A stretch of DNA of 64,000 bases, taken from Erythroxylum novogranatense (lineage: Eukaryota > Streptophyta > Magnoliopsida > Malpighiales > Erythroxylaceae). The notes under the pieces were generated by a model. That model worked only from the letters and a program-made list of their open reading frames with translations, was not told where the DNA came from and made no database searches. Made by a program: the position numbers and the translations under genes. The DNA lies in assembly GCA_029891385.1 (NCBI GenBank), contig CM057235.1, positions 17,793,620 through 17,857,619 on the forward strand, in the 5' to 3' direction. Below are positions 1 to 10,530 of this stretch, piece after piece. Each line of letters starts with the position of its first letter. Position 1 is the first letter of the stretch.

Positions 1-411
1 TGGATTAAGTTGTCGAGCTTCTATTATATGAGATATAATGGGCCGAAACTTATTAGGGCCTCAATGGGATTAGGGTTTCTCTATAAATAGAGAAGCTTAT
101 GTCTCATTAGGCAGATGAGACACAATTGTCACAAAACCCTAGCCGCCATCCGAGAGAAAAATTGTGCAGCGTTCGGAAAAGTTTCAGATCGCGTGCTAGC
201 ACCACCACCAACAGCCGGATCGTGCATACTCGTGTGGATACCGGTAGAGGGCATTCTCGTTTGCAGTTTCTTGGAATCTGAAAAAGAAGCAACCAGTTCA
301 CGGAAATAAGGTGTTTTCGTACATCCTTAGTATTTTCGATTATATTTCATGTTGTTATATGGTCTTTTTCCGCAGTGTATTGTGAATACTTGGACCGTAC
401 GCGATCCAACA
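1..411 (+). mobile_element. Copia-like LTR (solo LTR or right-hand LTR), cut by window edge
   Basis: The window opens with TGGATTAAG and this block ends in GCGATCCAACA. A TGTTGGAT start and an ATCCAACA end would be the usual TG...CA inverted LTR termini, so about 3 bases (TGT) lie outside the window. A TATA box at 82-88 and a leader-like stretch follow, as in a Ty1/copia LTR. Sequence from about 412 onward resumes the LTR of LARD A, matching E near 60050, so this LTR was inserted into that older LTR. The left flank is off-window, so the target duplication cannot be checked and I cannot tell a solo LTR from the end of a full element. Confidence 0.6.
82..88 (+). promoter_or_regulatory. TATA box of the copia-like LTR
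   Basis: TATAAAT in the context CTCTATAAATAGAG. A perfect 7-bp inverted repeat (GTCTCAT at 101-107, ATGAGAC at 115-121) lies about 20-35 bases downstream, where the transcript 5' end would be expected. Confidence 0.6.
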
Positions 412-1350
412 ACATATGCATTACACATATGAATGCATGATCAGATAATGGTCGTTGTGACTAGAGTACCCACCGATCAGAGCTACAACCTCAACGATTA
501 TTGAGCCCTATATGGGACAACTATCAATGAGCCCTACATGGGACAGTGACCAATGAGCCCTACGTGAGACAGTTACCAATGAGCCCTACATGGGACAGTT
601 ATCAATGAGCCCTACATGGGACAGTTATCAACGAGCCCTATATGGGACAGTTCAGGCACTCAGTCACAACAGAGTAACAATTGGAAAGTGAGTCTCATAT
701 ACACTGAGTATGCATGACATAAATGATTTAATGATATTGAATGTGAAATAACTGAACAAGTTTATGTGATTCAATATGGTTATAAATGAAATGATATGAA
801 TATGGGAAATAATGTGATATAGGAAATAAAGTGAGATTGATTCAGTGATTGAATGTGAAATAATATGAACATGTGCAATATTGGAAAAAAAATGTGTAAT
901 GAAATGTGACTTATGAAATATATGTCTTATGTGATATGTGATGAGTGAGTCATCGATGATGGTCACTCACTGAGTTCGCAAAACTCACCCAAAATTTGCA
1001 ATTATTTTTCAAGATTAGAAGGATACCCCGTTAAGCCAACGGGAGTATATTTGCAGGATTCAAATGAAGGATAAAAGTCGGGATCAGTTCGTGTCTGCAT
1101 TGCATGTCTTTATTTGTGTAATGAAGTGTATATTTGTATTTGAGAAATAGGCCCGAGTGACTATTGGAAATTGTGTATAATGAAATTGTATATGATTGAA
1201 TGAGGACCCAATTTGGGCATTGAATTCTGCATATATTGTTATGTGAAAAAAAATGTACCGACTACTGAATGAGTGTTTTAGCACGCCACCCTCGCAGGAT
1301 ACAGACTCGGATATCACCTTCGATGTCGGGTTCGGGTCGCGCGGGTGTGG
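412..1350 (+). repeat. LARD A: 3' part of its 5' LTR
   Basis: This block is related to the 3' third of LTR B (12780-13991) and to LTR E (60050-60770). It carries the GAGCCC/GGGACAG minisatellite, the CATCGATGATGG hairpin, the TGAGTTCGCAAAACTCA hairpin, the CCCGTTAAGCCAACGGGAGTAT block and the GATGTCGGGTTCGGGTC 3' block. It is interrupted at 1350 by the gypsy element and finishes at 7829-7842. Its upstream part is off-window or replaced by the copia-like LTR. It is old and has no coding potential. Confidence 0.8.
503..658 (+). repeat. 26-bp minisatellite, six units (LTR A)
   Basis: GAGCCC recurs at 503, 529, 555, 581, 607 and 633, an exact 26-bp period. The unit reads roughly GAGCCCTACATGGGACAGTT plus ATCAAT. 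LTR B has a related array at the same relative place but with a 45-bp period. Confidence 0.9.
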
Positions 1351-1966
1351 TGACGCACACCGCGGAAGACTTGACGTCGAGGTGATGATTTGGAATTGAA
1401 CAAACACGAAAATAAAGGATACGCAAGGTTTGATTTCTACGACACCTCTCAGAAACTTGTCCTAAGCAATCCCTATGATCAAAATAAAACTAAGAAAAAG
1501 CAAACGATCAACACGCCACAATTGAGAAAACAATTGATAAGTGAAAGATGGTTCGAAAGTAACAAGAACAAGAGAATAACATTCTCTCTAAAGCCGACGG
1601 CACTCAAAACAATATGATCTAACCCTCTAAAACCCTAAAACATAACTATTTATACCTAGGTCAATAATAAAGGGTCTTAAAAATACATGGAAGCCCAAAA
1701 TAAAGTGAAGTCCAAAATTAAATAAAGTGGGTCTTCAAACTCCAAGTGTATCCGGTCCAAGGATTTGAGTTAAATGAACTAGTTTGGGCTCAATTCCATT
1801 AAACTCTCCTCCAATAGGCTCTGAGTTCGCCATCTTCGAATATAAAAGCCCACACGCGCATAAAGAGCCTCTTTAAATCTCTTGGTCCTAGCTTTGGTCG
1901 TGGCCCATTCTGTATGACTAGCTCTCCGCTGGACTTGCTTGATTGTCCATGGTCCCGCTTACATCA
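1351..1966 (-). repeat. Gypsy 3' LTR (616 bp)
   Basis: It starts TGACGCACACCGCGGAAGAC and ends CCCGCTTACATCA, and matches 7204-7828 with scattered substitutions and small indels. That degree of divergence fits an insertion old enough for the coding region to decay. Confidence 0.92.
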
Positions 1967-1979
1967 GTCCCTCCTCCTC
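1967..1979 (-). other. Gypsy polypurine tract
   Basis: GTCCCTCCTCCTC on the plus strand reads GAGGAGGAGGGAC in element sense, directly abutting the 3' LTR. Just upstream in element sense is ATTCGAGGATGAATC, the usual gypsy pre-PPT motif. Confidence 0.85.
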
Positions 1980-3049
1980 AAGAAGATTCATCCTCGAATC
2001 AATCCATATCAAAAGGAGAAAGATCAGAACATTAAAAGTAGCGGACACATTATACTTACGGAAGATCAATTTTATAGGCATTGTCATTGATCCGCGCAAC
2101 ACTGAAATGGACCATCACCCTAGGGTCCAACTTGGATTTCCTCCGGTAGGAAACCTCTCCTTCCTCAGATGAACCCAAACCCAAACCCAATCACCAGGTT
2201 CAAAGGTCACCATTTTTCGCCCCTTGTTGGCTTGCTTCGCATATATCTTGTTTCTATGCTCAATATGTCTTTGTCGTGCCTTCTCACGCAACTCCTTGAC
2301 CATCTCGTCTTTCCTTTTGCCATCCGTACTAGACAACTCATGCAAGGGTAAAGGCACCAAATCCAAAACAGTCAAAGGATTAAATCCATAGACAAGCTCA
2401 AAAGGTGAAAAACCAGTGGTAGAATGCACACTCCGATTATATGCAAATTCAATAAATGGCAAACATTCTCCCCAAGTTTTCAAATTCTTACCAACTATAG
2501 CGCACAACATAGTACCCAAGGTCCTATTAACTACCTCGGTTTGTCCATCTGCCTGTGGGTGACAAGTAGTAGAATAGAGTAATTTTGTACCCAACTTGCT
2601 TCCACAACACTCGCCAAAATGGCTCAGAAATTTAGCATCTCATGGATACAATAGACCTAGGAATGCCATGCAATCTAACAACATCTTTGAAAAATAAGTC
2701 AGAACACGCACAAAGATCATCGCCTTATGACATGCAATAAAATGCGCCATCTTACTAAAGCGATCAACTACAACGAAGATGCTATCAAAACCCTCTTTGC
2801 CCTAGGTAAGCCCAAGATAAAGTCCATAGAAACATCAACCCACTACCAAGAGAAGCACAGTAAAGGGTATAAAATCCATGAGGTTTGACGAAGGATTTTG
2901 CCTGCCTACATGCAATACACTTGGCACATACATCGCTCAACATCTCTACGCATTCCGGCCAATAAAATGTTCATGCAAAATATCCAAAGTCTTAGCAACC
3001 CCAAAATGACCCATTAATCCACCACCGGGGCCTCAAGCACAAATAAAGC
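1980..3049 (-). pseudogene. Gypsy integrase region (broken)
   Basis: The minus strand carries the integrase core and C-terminal part. A best open stretch (2115-2594) has [29 protein letters not shown] and [15 protein letters not shown], then a conserved FEPGDWVWV. Upstream, [20 protein letters not shown] (the first catalytic Asp region) is recognisable. A 2-nt loss after GDGPFQ and several stops break the reading frame before the polyprotein ends near the polypurine tract. It would have inserted the cDNA into the genome, but it is not functional as read. Confidence 0.88.
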
Positions 3050-3904
3050 ACGATAGAACAATTAGGCACACACAATTGATTACCTCAAAACAGAAGCCAT
3101 CATGCCTATAGAATTTCTGAAATGCAAGATGCTCACAAGTAGAATAAACAAGAGCAAAGTCAACATCTGAAGCATACAATTCCTTAAACTGCTCAAAACC
3201 CAAAAGTTTAGAACTAAGAGCAGAAAGTAAAGTGTACCTCCTAGACAATGCATCAGCTACCACATTCTCTTTCCCTTGCTTATAGTGAAGCACGGATGGG
3301 AAGGTCTCTAGAAACTCCACCCAAGTAGCATGTCTCTTACTCAATTTGCCTTGTCCTTTCAAGTGCTTTAAGGACTCATGATCCGTCAGAATGACAAACT
3401 CTCTAGGTTGAAGGTAATGTCGCCACACCTCCAATGCTCTCACCACAAAGATACAGCCATTGTCATAGGTCGGATAATCGAGTTGTGCACCACTAAGCTT
3501 TTCACTGAAATATGCAACTGGTTTGTTTTCCTACAAAAGTACAGCACCTATACCAATCCCAGATGCATCACACTCAACCTCAAAAGCTTTCTCAAAATTA
3601 GGTAAACAAAGAATAGGAGCAGAACACAACTTATCTTTTAACTTTAAAATGCATGTTCCTGTTCCTTTCCCCATGTAAACCCCTTCTCCTTCTTGACTAT
3701 TTCAGTCAACGGAGCAGCAATAGTAGAAAAGTCCTTCACAAACCTCCTGAAAAAACTGGCAAGTCCATGAAAACTCCTTACCTCACTAATACTCTTAGGT
3801 GTTGGCCACTCTTGAATAGCCTTCACCTTCTCACCATCAACCTCTACTCCCTGAGCACTGACTACAAACCCTAAGAATACAAGTTTATCAATGCAAAATG
3901 TACA
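3050..3904 (-). pseudogene. Gypsy RT-RNase H connection and RNase H region (broken)
   Basis: Recognisable blocks in order are [20 protein letters not shown] and [18 protein letters not shown] (3644-3826), an [12 protein letters not shown] RNase H start near 3580, [14 protein letters not shown] and [10 protein letters not shown] (3033-3446). The blocks lie in different frames, separated by indels and an in-frame stop after the [13 protein letters not shown] region. In intact elements this domain removes the RNA strand during reverse transcription. Confidence 0.88.
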
Positions 3905-4448
3905 CTTCTTAAGGTTTGCATACAGCTTCTCCTATCTCAATACATCCAAGACACACCTCACATGCATGACATGCTCATCAAGATTAGTGCTATAAATCAA
4001 GATGTCATCAAAGTAAACAACCACAAATTTACCAAGAAATGCACGCAAGACATGATTCATCAACCTCATAAAAGTGCTGGGTGCATTAGTTAAACCAAAT
4101 GGCATGACTAACCACTCATACAACCCATATTTAGTTTTAAACGCAGCTTCCATTCATCTCCGGTTTCATTCTAATCTGTGGTATCCACTTTTCAAATCAA
4201 TCTTTGTAAAGATACATGCACCATGCAATTCATCAAGCATATCATCTAACCTAGGAATAGGATGACGATACTTTACAAATGATTTTATTCACAACTCGAC
4301 ACCCCACACATCCTCCAGTTCCATCTTTCTTGACCAAAGAAGACGGGCACAAAGACAAGGACTCAAGCTCTCCTCACATGTCCTTTCTCCAATAGCTCAT
4401 CCACTTGCTTTTGAAGCTCCTTTGTCTCCTCCGGATTGCTTCTATAAG
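3905..4448 (-). pseudogene. Gypsy reverse transcriptase region (broken)
   Basis: The stretch 3932-4153 (minus) contains [20 protein letters not shown] followed by [12 protein letters not shown], which includes the catalytic YFDD box. Upstream, the [15 protein letters not shown] region is degraded by frameshifts. Palm-domain residues are recognisable but the frame is not continuous. Confidence 0.9.
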
Positions 4449-5131
4449 TCAAGCGATTAGGAATCGAGCCCCGGCATAAAATCTATCTGGTGCTCTATGC
4501 CTCTTAAAGGCGGCAGTCCTCGGGCATCTCCTCGGGAAGACATCTAAATAATCCTGCAAAAGAGATGAAAACACACTAGGCAAAGAATCAAGAGCGTTAG
4601 TGTCAGAAATTAAACACTCTCTATACCTAATTATCACAAGTGCTCTCTTCTCTCCAGTTGCTCTCCTCATGTCTTTTCCTCTAGCATATAAACTCACTCT
4701 TTTCTCTTTCTTTTCACTCTTTTTTTCTCTCCCTGAACTATTCTCTCCTGCACATCCCACTTTCTTTTCCTCACCTGTGCAGTCACTCCCCATTGGGCCA
4801 ATCTCTCTTTTCTTTTGGGCCTCTTTGCTCTCATCATTTTTCTTTAACTCACTACCCAAACCCTCCTCTCTTTGCAAAGCTTTAACCTGGTCCAGGTAGA
4901 TCTCATGTGGCGATAAGGGTAACAAAGTGAAGTTCTTGCCCTTGAATTTGAATGAGTACTTGTTTGTGTACCCATCATGTGATACTCGCCTATCAAACTG
5001 CCAAGGCCTCCCCAATAACAGATGTCCTGCCTCCATAGGTATCACTTCACACAATATCTCATCCTCATACCTCCCTACAGAAAATGGTACCAGTACCTTT
5101 CTAGTCACCCTCACATCCGCACTATCATTAA
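4449..5131 (-). pseudogene. Gypsy protease C-terminal part and linker to RT
   Basis: About 220 residues are open in frame. The start follows a nonsense codon (TGA in place of an expected Trp) after a YKLQ motif. GHLLLGRPWQFDRRVSHDGY is the hallmark of the region after the retropepsin in many plant gypsy elements. A charged Lys/Glu-rich linker follows, then QDYLDVFP, the usual lead-in to RT. A frameshift right after DVFP separates it from the RT domain. Confidence 0.85.
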
Positions 5132-6528
5132 ATCACTGTAACTTATATGGCTCCGGATGTTTCCTACATATCAAGCCCAATTTCTCCACCATAGTTTGAC
5201 TAGCCCCATTAGTACAACTACCTCCATCTATGATCAATTTACACACCTTTCCACTCACCAAACACCTTGAATGGAATAGGTTCTCCCTCTGATCCAGAAT
5301 CTCATCTCTAACCCTAACACTTAACACTCTCCTAACTACAAGTGCTTCTCCTATGACAGCTCTTTCCTCATACTCATCAATATCATCACAAACACTATCA
5401 CATGGTATATCATCAACATCACTATCCTCAGAATCAATAGCCCCATTATCCTTCATATACATCACCTTTTTATTAGGGCACTGAGAAGCAATGTGGTCGT
5501 TACCCAAACATTTAAAACATTTTATAGAAGAATGTTTACTAGGAGTACCTTTTTGTTCCGATCCTCCGATTGATTTCTTAGGTGCTTCCTTGAGGTCTAC
5601 CCCCTTATCCTTGTATTTCTCCTCCTTCCTGGGCCATTTTAAGTTCCCTGAATAACTAGAACTTGCTCCACTTCTTGCAGCCACTCTAGCCTTAATCTGT
5701 CTCTCCACCTTCATGGCCATATTCACCATATCTTCAATCTCCAAATAATGTTGTAACTCTACCACATTTGCTATCTCCCTATTCAATCCACTCAAGAACC
5801 TTGCCATGGTGGCCTCGGGATCCTCCACTATATTAGCACGAATCATAGCAATCTCCATCTCCTTGTGGTAGTCCTCTACTGACTTAGATCCTTGTGTGAG
5901 TCTTTGGAGCTTCTGGTGCATCTCCCTATAATGATAAGAAGGCACAAATCTCTTCCGCATACACGCTTTCATCGCTGCCCAAGTATTGATGGGTCTCTCT
6001 CCATTCCTCCTCCTAGAGGTCACAAACTGATCCCACCATATTAGTGCATAATCAGAATTCAACAAGAAGAAGTTTTACCTTCTTCTCCTCCGAGAAGTTA
6101 TGGCACTCAAAGATCATATCAACCTTCCTTTCCCACTCCAAGTACGCCTCAGCATCATTCCTCCCCTTGAATGTTGGAATCTGCATCTTGATGGATTTGA
6201 GGTCTCCATCTCGTCTGTCGAGGGGTTCTCCTCTCCGAGCTCTCCTAGGCATGCGCCCTTCATAGTCCTCCTCCTCCTCCTCATCAAATTCCTCTTCCTT
6301 AGGCTCATACCGTGGTGGTTGTCGATGAGGTGGTGGTTGTCGTTGACGTATATCTGCACGCCTGCCCTGAGGTTCCTCGCGCCTCCCTTGTTGGAGCTCT
6401 TCCATTTGTCCCCTAACCTCATTTAAGGCTAGATTGAACCTCTCAAATTGTTGTTGCATGGCTCTCAAAGTGAAAACGATATCTACATCTCCTCCTTGGC
6501 TACCATCATTACTACCTCCCTGTGACAT
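5132..6528 (-). pseudogene. Gypsy gag and start of protease (one frameshift)
   Basis: The likely start is the Met of MSQGGSNDGSQGG at about 6526-6528; an upstream in-frame Met at 6558 adds a leader-like peptide. An Arg/Glu-rich stretch precedes the retrotransposon gag domain (MQIPTFKGRNDAEAYLEWER, then ALIWWDQFV, VPSYHYREMHQKLQRLTQG, SVEDYHKEME). A CCHC zinc knuckle CFKCLGNDHIASQC lies near 5479-5523. The retropepsin active site appears as IDGGSCTN, the DGGS variant common in this group. A frameshift near 6055 splits gag, and a TGA near 5131 ends the frame. Confidence 0.9.
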
Positions 6529-7188
6529 TGTAAATAAAATAAAATACTTGCAAAACAAAGTTAGCGATAAACAACCTCACACACTCCCTCACGTGTTTCA
6601 CTCAAGAATTTGTCACTCCCCTCGTGTTTAAGTCACGGTAATGACTCCCTCAAATAAGCTCACACACTCTTGCCTTTTACCACTCAAATTTCTCTGAAAT
6701 CCAAGTTACAATCAGAACCAAGGCTTCATCCAATCAATGTTTCCAACTGTAGCTCAAGTATTGAAAACAACAAACCCCAATCAAGTAACACGTACGAAAG
6801 ATAAGAGATTTTTTTTTTCAAATTTTTTTTTCCAGAATTTTTTTTTGACTTTTTTTTTCTGCTAACTTTTTTTTTTCTGCTAACCTTTTTTTTTTGCCTT
6901 CCTCTCTCCTCCTTCTTCTTCTGGTACGACTATCACACTTTTTTTTTCAGAAATTTTTTTTTCTTTTGTTTTCTGGCCCCTTTTTTTCTGGCCTCTTTTT
7001 TTTTCTGGCCTCTTTTTTTTTTCAACAAATACTGAAAACCCTAACTAAAACAATAGGAAGGAAAATTGAAATCCTATACCAAAAGTTAATTCACACCTGA
7101 AAGAAAGATCTGACGATAGTTGGATGGCGATGGGCGGCGGGTTTCTTGAAATTTTGATGGAGTTGAATAAGAATTCTCCTCCAAACTA
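6529..7188 (-). other. Gypsy 5' leader with homopolymer (A) tracts
   Basis: This is the untranslated leader between the primer site and gag. On the plus strand, 6808-7030 holds roughly a dozen T tracts of 7-10 bases separated by short spacers such as CTGGCCTC and CAGAA. In element sense it is an A-tract ladder with a GAGGCCAG spacer. No real gene is present. Confidence 0.75.
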
Positions 7189-7200
7189 GCTTTGATACCA
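7189..7200 (-). other. Gypsy primer binding site (tRNA-iMet)
   Basis: The plus strand reads GCTTTGATACCA, which in element sense is TGGTATCAAAGC. This is complementary to the 3' end of initiator tRNA-Met apart from one A/G variant. It lies three bases from the 5' LTR. Confidence 0.9.
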
Positions 7201-7203
7201 AAT

Positions 7204-7828
7204 TGACGCACACCGCGGAAGACTTGACGTCGCGGTGATGATTTGGAATTGAACAAACACGAAAATAAAGGTTAGGCAAGGTTTGATTTCTACGACACCT
7301 CTCAGAAACTTGTCCTAAGCAATCCCGATGATCAAAATAAAACCAAGAAAAAGCGAACGATCAACACGCCACAATTGAGAAAACAATTGATAAGTGAAAG
7401 ATGGTTCGAAAGTAACAAGAACAAGATAATAACGTTCTCTCTAATGCCGACGACACTCAAAACAATATGATCTAACCCTCTAAAACCCTAAAACATAACT
7501 ATTTATACCTAGGTCAAATAATAAAGGGTTGGGCTTAAAAATACATGGAAGCCCAAAATAAAGTGAAGTCCGAAAATTAAATAAAGTGGGTCTTCAAACT
7601 CCAAGTGTATCCGGTCCAAGGATTTGAGTTAAATGAACTAGTTTGGGCTCAATTCCATTAAACTCTCCTCCAATAGGCTCGGAGTTCGCCATCTTCTGAA
7701 TATAAAAGCCCACATGCGTACAAAGAGCCTCTTTAAATCTCTTGGTCCTAGCTTTGGTCGTGGCCCATTCTGGTATGACTAGCTCTCTGCCTGGACTTGC
7801 TTGATTGTCCATGGTCCCGCTTACATCA
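7204..7828 (-). repeat. Gypsy 5' LTR (625 bp)
   Basis: Partner of 1351-1966, with the same TGACGCACACC start and TTACATCA end. The right-hand TSD TGTGG follows at 7829-7833. Confidence 0.92.
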
Positions 7829-7842
7829 TGTGGGGTGTTACA
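7829..7842 (+). repeat. LARD A: terminal 14 bases of its 5' LTR
   Basis: TGTGGGGTGTTACA continues LTR A after the gypsy insertion. Joined to 1345 it parallels the LTR B end AGTGGGATGCTACA. The first five bases are the gypsy TSD. Confidence 0.85.
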
Positions 7843-9961
7843 TTAGGTGGTATCAGAGCCCAATAGTACAATCTTACATGGGCATTCTAAAATAGGGGTC
7901 AAGTGATATGCATATGCATAGTAATTATGTCATAGCAGACAACTGCGACTGATCCCTCAGTATGAGTCACATACATGAGCATTTCCTTAAGAGTTGGAGC
8001 GGGAAATTGGTGATTATGAGAAAATAGAGGTTTATGGATAATTGGGAAATAAGAAATGTATCTGGTCTCGTATGATGGAAAAAGGTTCACCTCAATTGGG
8101 ATATGTATCATTTGAGGTGATATCGGTGTGAATAGGTATGTTATTGAGGATTGATTGAGGAAGATGAGCATATGAGTAAAAAGGGAAACTAAAGTGTATA
8201 GATGGAATGAAATGAAATCGTGAAGTGGTTATGATCATGAAAGCATGAGCTTGGAACCAAAATGGTTATGCGAATATTGTGCTAAGAGTTTGAAAATCAG
8301 TATAAGGGGATATTAGAGGAAAATTTAGACTAAAAATTTCTAATGATTGCACATCAGAAATTCTGGATTGGTTGAACACACTGTATCAATGAATGTAATA
8401 TTTTGTTGTGTTTTGGATGATATATCCTCGAATGTGATATAAATGTGAATACCTTATCACGGATTGTTTGAGGAAAAAAGTAATAATGAGATAAGTAGAA
8501 ATGATGAGATTAAAGTGTATAAGCCAAGTTGATATGACCTTGAAGGGTCCAGCTTGGACTTAGAAGGGATGTGTGAATTATCGATATAGGAATTATGTTT
8601 TGAGATGGGAATAAAACTGTGTGAAATGAAATTCAATGACAAGTGGAAAATGAAACAATGATAGTACTATATGAAAAGAATTGGCGAGTTAAGTTGATTC
8701 ACCTTTATGAGTATACATTAGATATTGAGTTCATCATGCTTAGTGAAACAATTGAGTTTATGTGAAAAATATACGTGGAAATAACCGAGAAAGCGATCGG
8801 TAACTTATTGAATAAGTGCCAATCATAGTTCCTATAGTTCAAGGTTTATAATGGGTTAAATTAAGACACAAGAGTACTTATAGTGCTCGTTTGGGAGGAT
8901 ATTAGGATTTCAAATGATGTATCATATGCGATGAAATGATTTTTGGTGATATATATATATACCAAAGTCTAGGTGTAAAAGAAATTGTTTAGTGCCTCAC
9001 AGAGCCTTAGTGCAAAAGATGTTTCGATTATACATTTATGGCATAAAATTGTTCTTATTGGGATATTGAGTGTAGTTAAAATTGATCTTTTTGAGATACT
9101 CAGAATGGTTGAAACGCAATTATGGAAAATAGTTGGTTGATGAGAATTTCGTGAACAGTATCGATGATTGTAGCAAGAAATCTTCTTTTAAAGAAGAATT
9201 TCCCACATTGAGTTAAAATGAATGATTTATTCAAGTTAATAGTGGTCATGACAGAACAAATCGAAAATAAGTAAGTACTAAATTAAAAGTGAATAATGGA
9301 GTTATATCTCAAGAGGAGACTCAAGCATAGCAAGTGAAATGTACTACTGAGATTCTATGTATTGTGTTTAAGGTAATGTAAAGTATCCAACTACGTGAAA
9401 GGATTTTCAATTTAAGGTGATCCTATTGCAACGTGAAGAGAATAGGTCTCTATAAGATTTGATACAAAAATGTTGGGAGATCTTAATTGGAAGCTAAAAA
9501 AAATAATACCAACCCACAAAGTGAAATACTTAAATGAAGTGGAATGTATGGAGGTACAAGTACGAATGAATAGGCATGTAAATATGTCGATTTTAATTAA
9601 GGGGAATTTTAAAAAAAGAAGAGAAAATTGGTAGAGACAAGAAGTCCTAAGGGGAAACTAAAAATGACGTGAGGTAATGTTACCTTCATTAAGGGATTTA
9701 AAAAAAATCAATGTGGACTCAATGAAAAGATTTGAGTGATGTCTGTTGAAATCAACAGTACCCCAATAGAGATTTATGCAATGTAAGCAAAAGGGTATCA
9801 ATTGTTGACTATGCTCATAGACGGTATTTTGAAAGTGTTGAAAAGTAAAAAGAGATATATAGATAATTGAGGAATCAGACACGGATGATAAGCATATCAT
9901 TTGGAGATTGTGCAGTGTATGATGAAGTTTCACATCAGAAAGTATGATATAATATGTTGTA
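7843..9961 (+). mobile_element. LARD A internal domain, left part (non-coding)
   Basis: It begins with a primer site TGGTATCAGAGCC at 7848-7860, complementary to tRNA-iMet. The following sequence is homologous to the LARD B internal domain (for example CATAGCAGACA and CTGATCCCT, then GTATGGAGGTACAAGTACGAATGAATAGGCAT against the B region near 15335). No reading frame longer than about 90 codons is present and none resembles gag or pol. LARD B interrupts it after 9961; it resumes at 21301. Confidence 0.8.
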
Positions 9962-10522
9962 TGTAGCAGCCCGGTTCCATCCAAAGGATTAGAACCCTAA
10001 AAATTTGGTATATGTGAGATCAATCAAAGAAATTGGGACAACACATCTCATGCTCATGCATTAGATACGGTACACAAGCACATGATTAGGGAATCCTTGC
10101 ACATAACAATAATTGTACATGCATTCATGGACATTCCCGGTATAATTGGTAATTGGTAATAAATGTGACTGTTGAGATAATTGTGGGTTATTGATCTTGA
10201 AAATTGATTTTGAAAGTGAAATTGCTGATTTTACATTTTTGGAGAATTTTAGGAAATTTTTGAAATTTTTCGGGGGTAAATCCCGGACTAGAAAAAATGT
10301 CGAGTGGCAGACCAACTGATAACCGATATTCGAATTTAGTGCCTATGGAATTGAAGTTTGGACCTATGGTTATAGGAATTTTTGACAAGTAAATTTTATG
10401 GAAAATTGGGCTTGAAATTGATTAATTGAGAAGGCAATTTTAGAGCTTGACATGTGGCATGACACATGGCAATTTAATAACCATGCATTGCCTTAGTTTT
10501 CATTCAATTGAAGCTCCTTCTT

Positions 10523-10530
10523 GTATATAC
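10523..10530 (+). promoter_or_regulatory. TATA-like element of LTR B
   Basis: GTATATAC in CTTGTATATACACG, followed by a CT-rich stretch typical of plant transcript 5' ends. The same element lies near 17825 in the 3' LTR. Confidence 0.5.

Larger units (their letters stand above)
1351..7828 (-). mobile_element. Ty3/gypsy LTR retrotransposon, full length, decayed coding region
   Basis: The LTRs at 1351-1966 and 7204-7828 begin TGACGCACACC and end TTACATCA. They are flanked by perfect 5-bp target duplications TGTGG (1346-1350 and 7829-7833). The primer site complementary to tRNA-iMet lies just inside the right LTR and the polypurine tract just inside the left one, so the element reads right to left. 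Gag, protease, reverse transcriptase, RNase H and integrase follow in Ty3/gypsy order but are broken by frameshifts and stops. The integrase ends in the GDGPFQ and ATFNVSDLSPF-type C-terminal motifs seen in many plant chromovirus-like elements; no separate chromodomain was seen. The target was the 3' end of LTR A, only 14 bases before its terminus. Confidence 0.93.

Noticed and set aside
115..309. Overlapping ~64-codon frames on both strands at the window start
   Set aside because: Both lie in the copia-like LTR leader. No protein motif is visible.
500..660. Possible CRISPR-like array (regular short repeats)
   Set aside because: The units are contiguous 26-bp minisatellite repeats without spacers, inside a plant LTR.
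1390..1617. Plus-strand frame MELNKHENKGYARFDFYD
   Set aside because: It is inside the gypsy LTR. The other LTR copy (7243 onward) has the frame disrupted.
7899..9961. Possible decayed gag-pol in the LARD cores
   Set aside because: I looked for CCHC knuckle, protease, YxDD and integrase motifs in all frames and saw none. A profile search would settle it.
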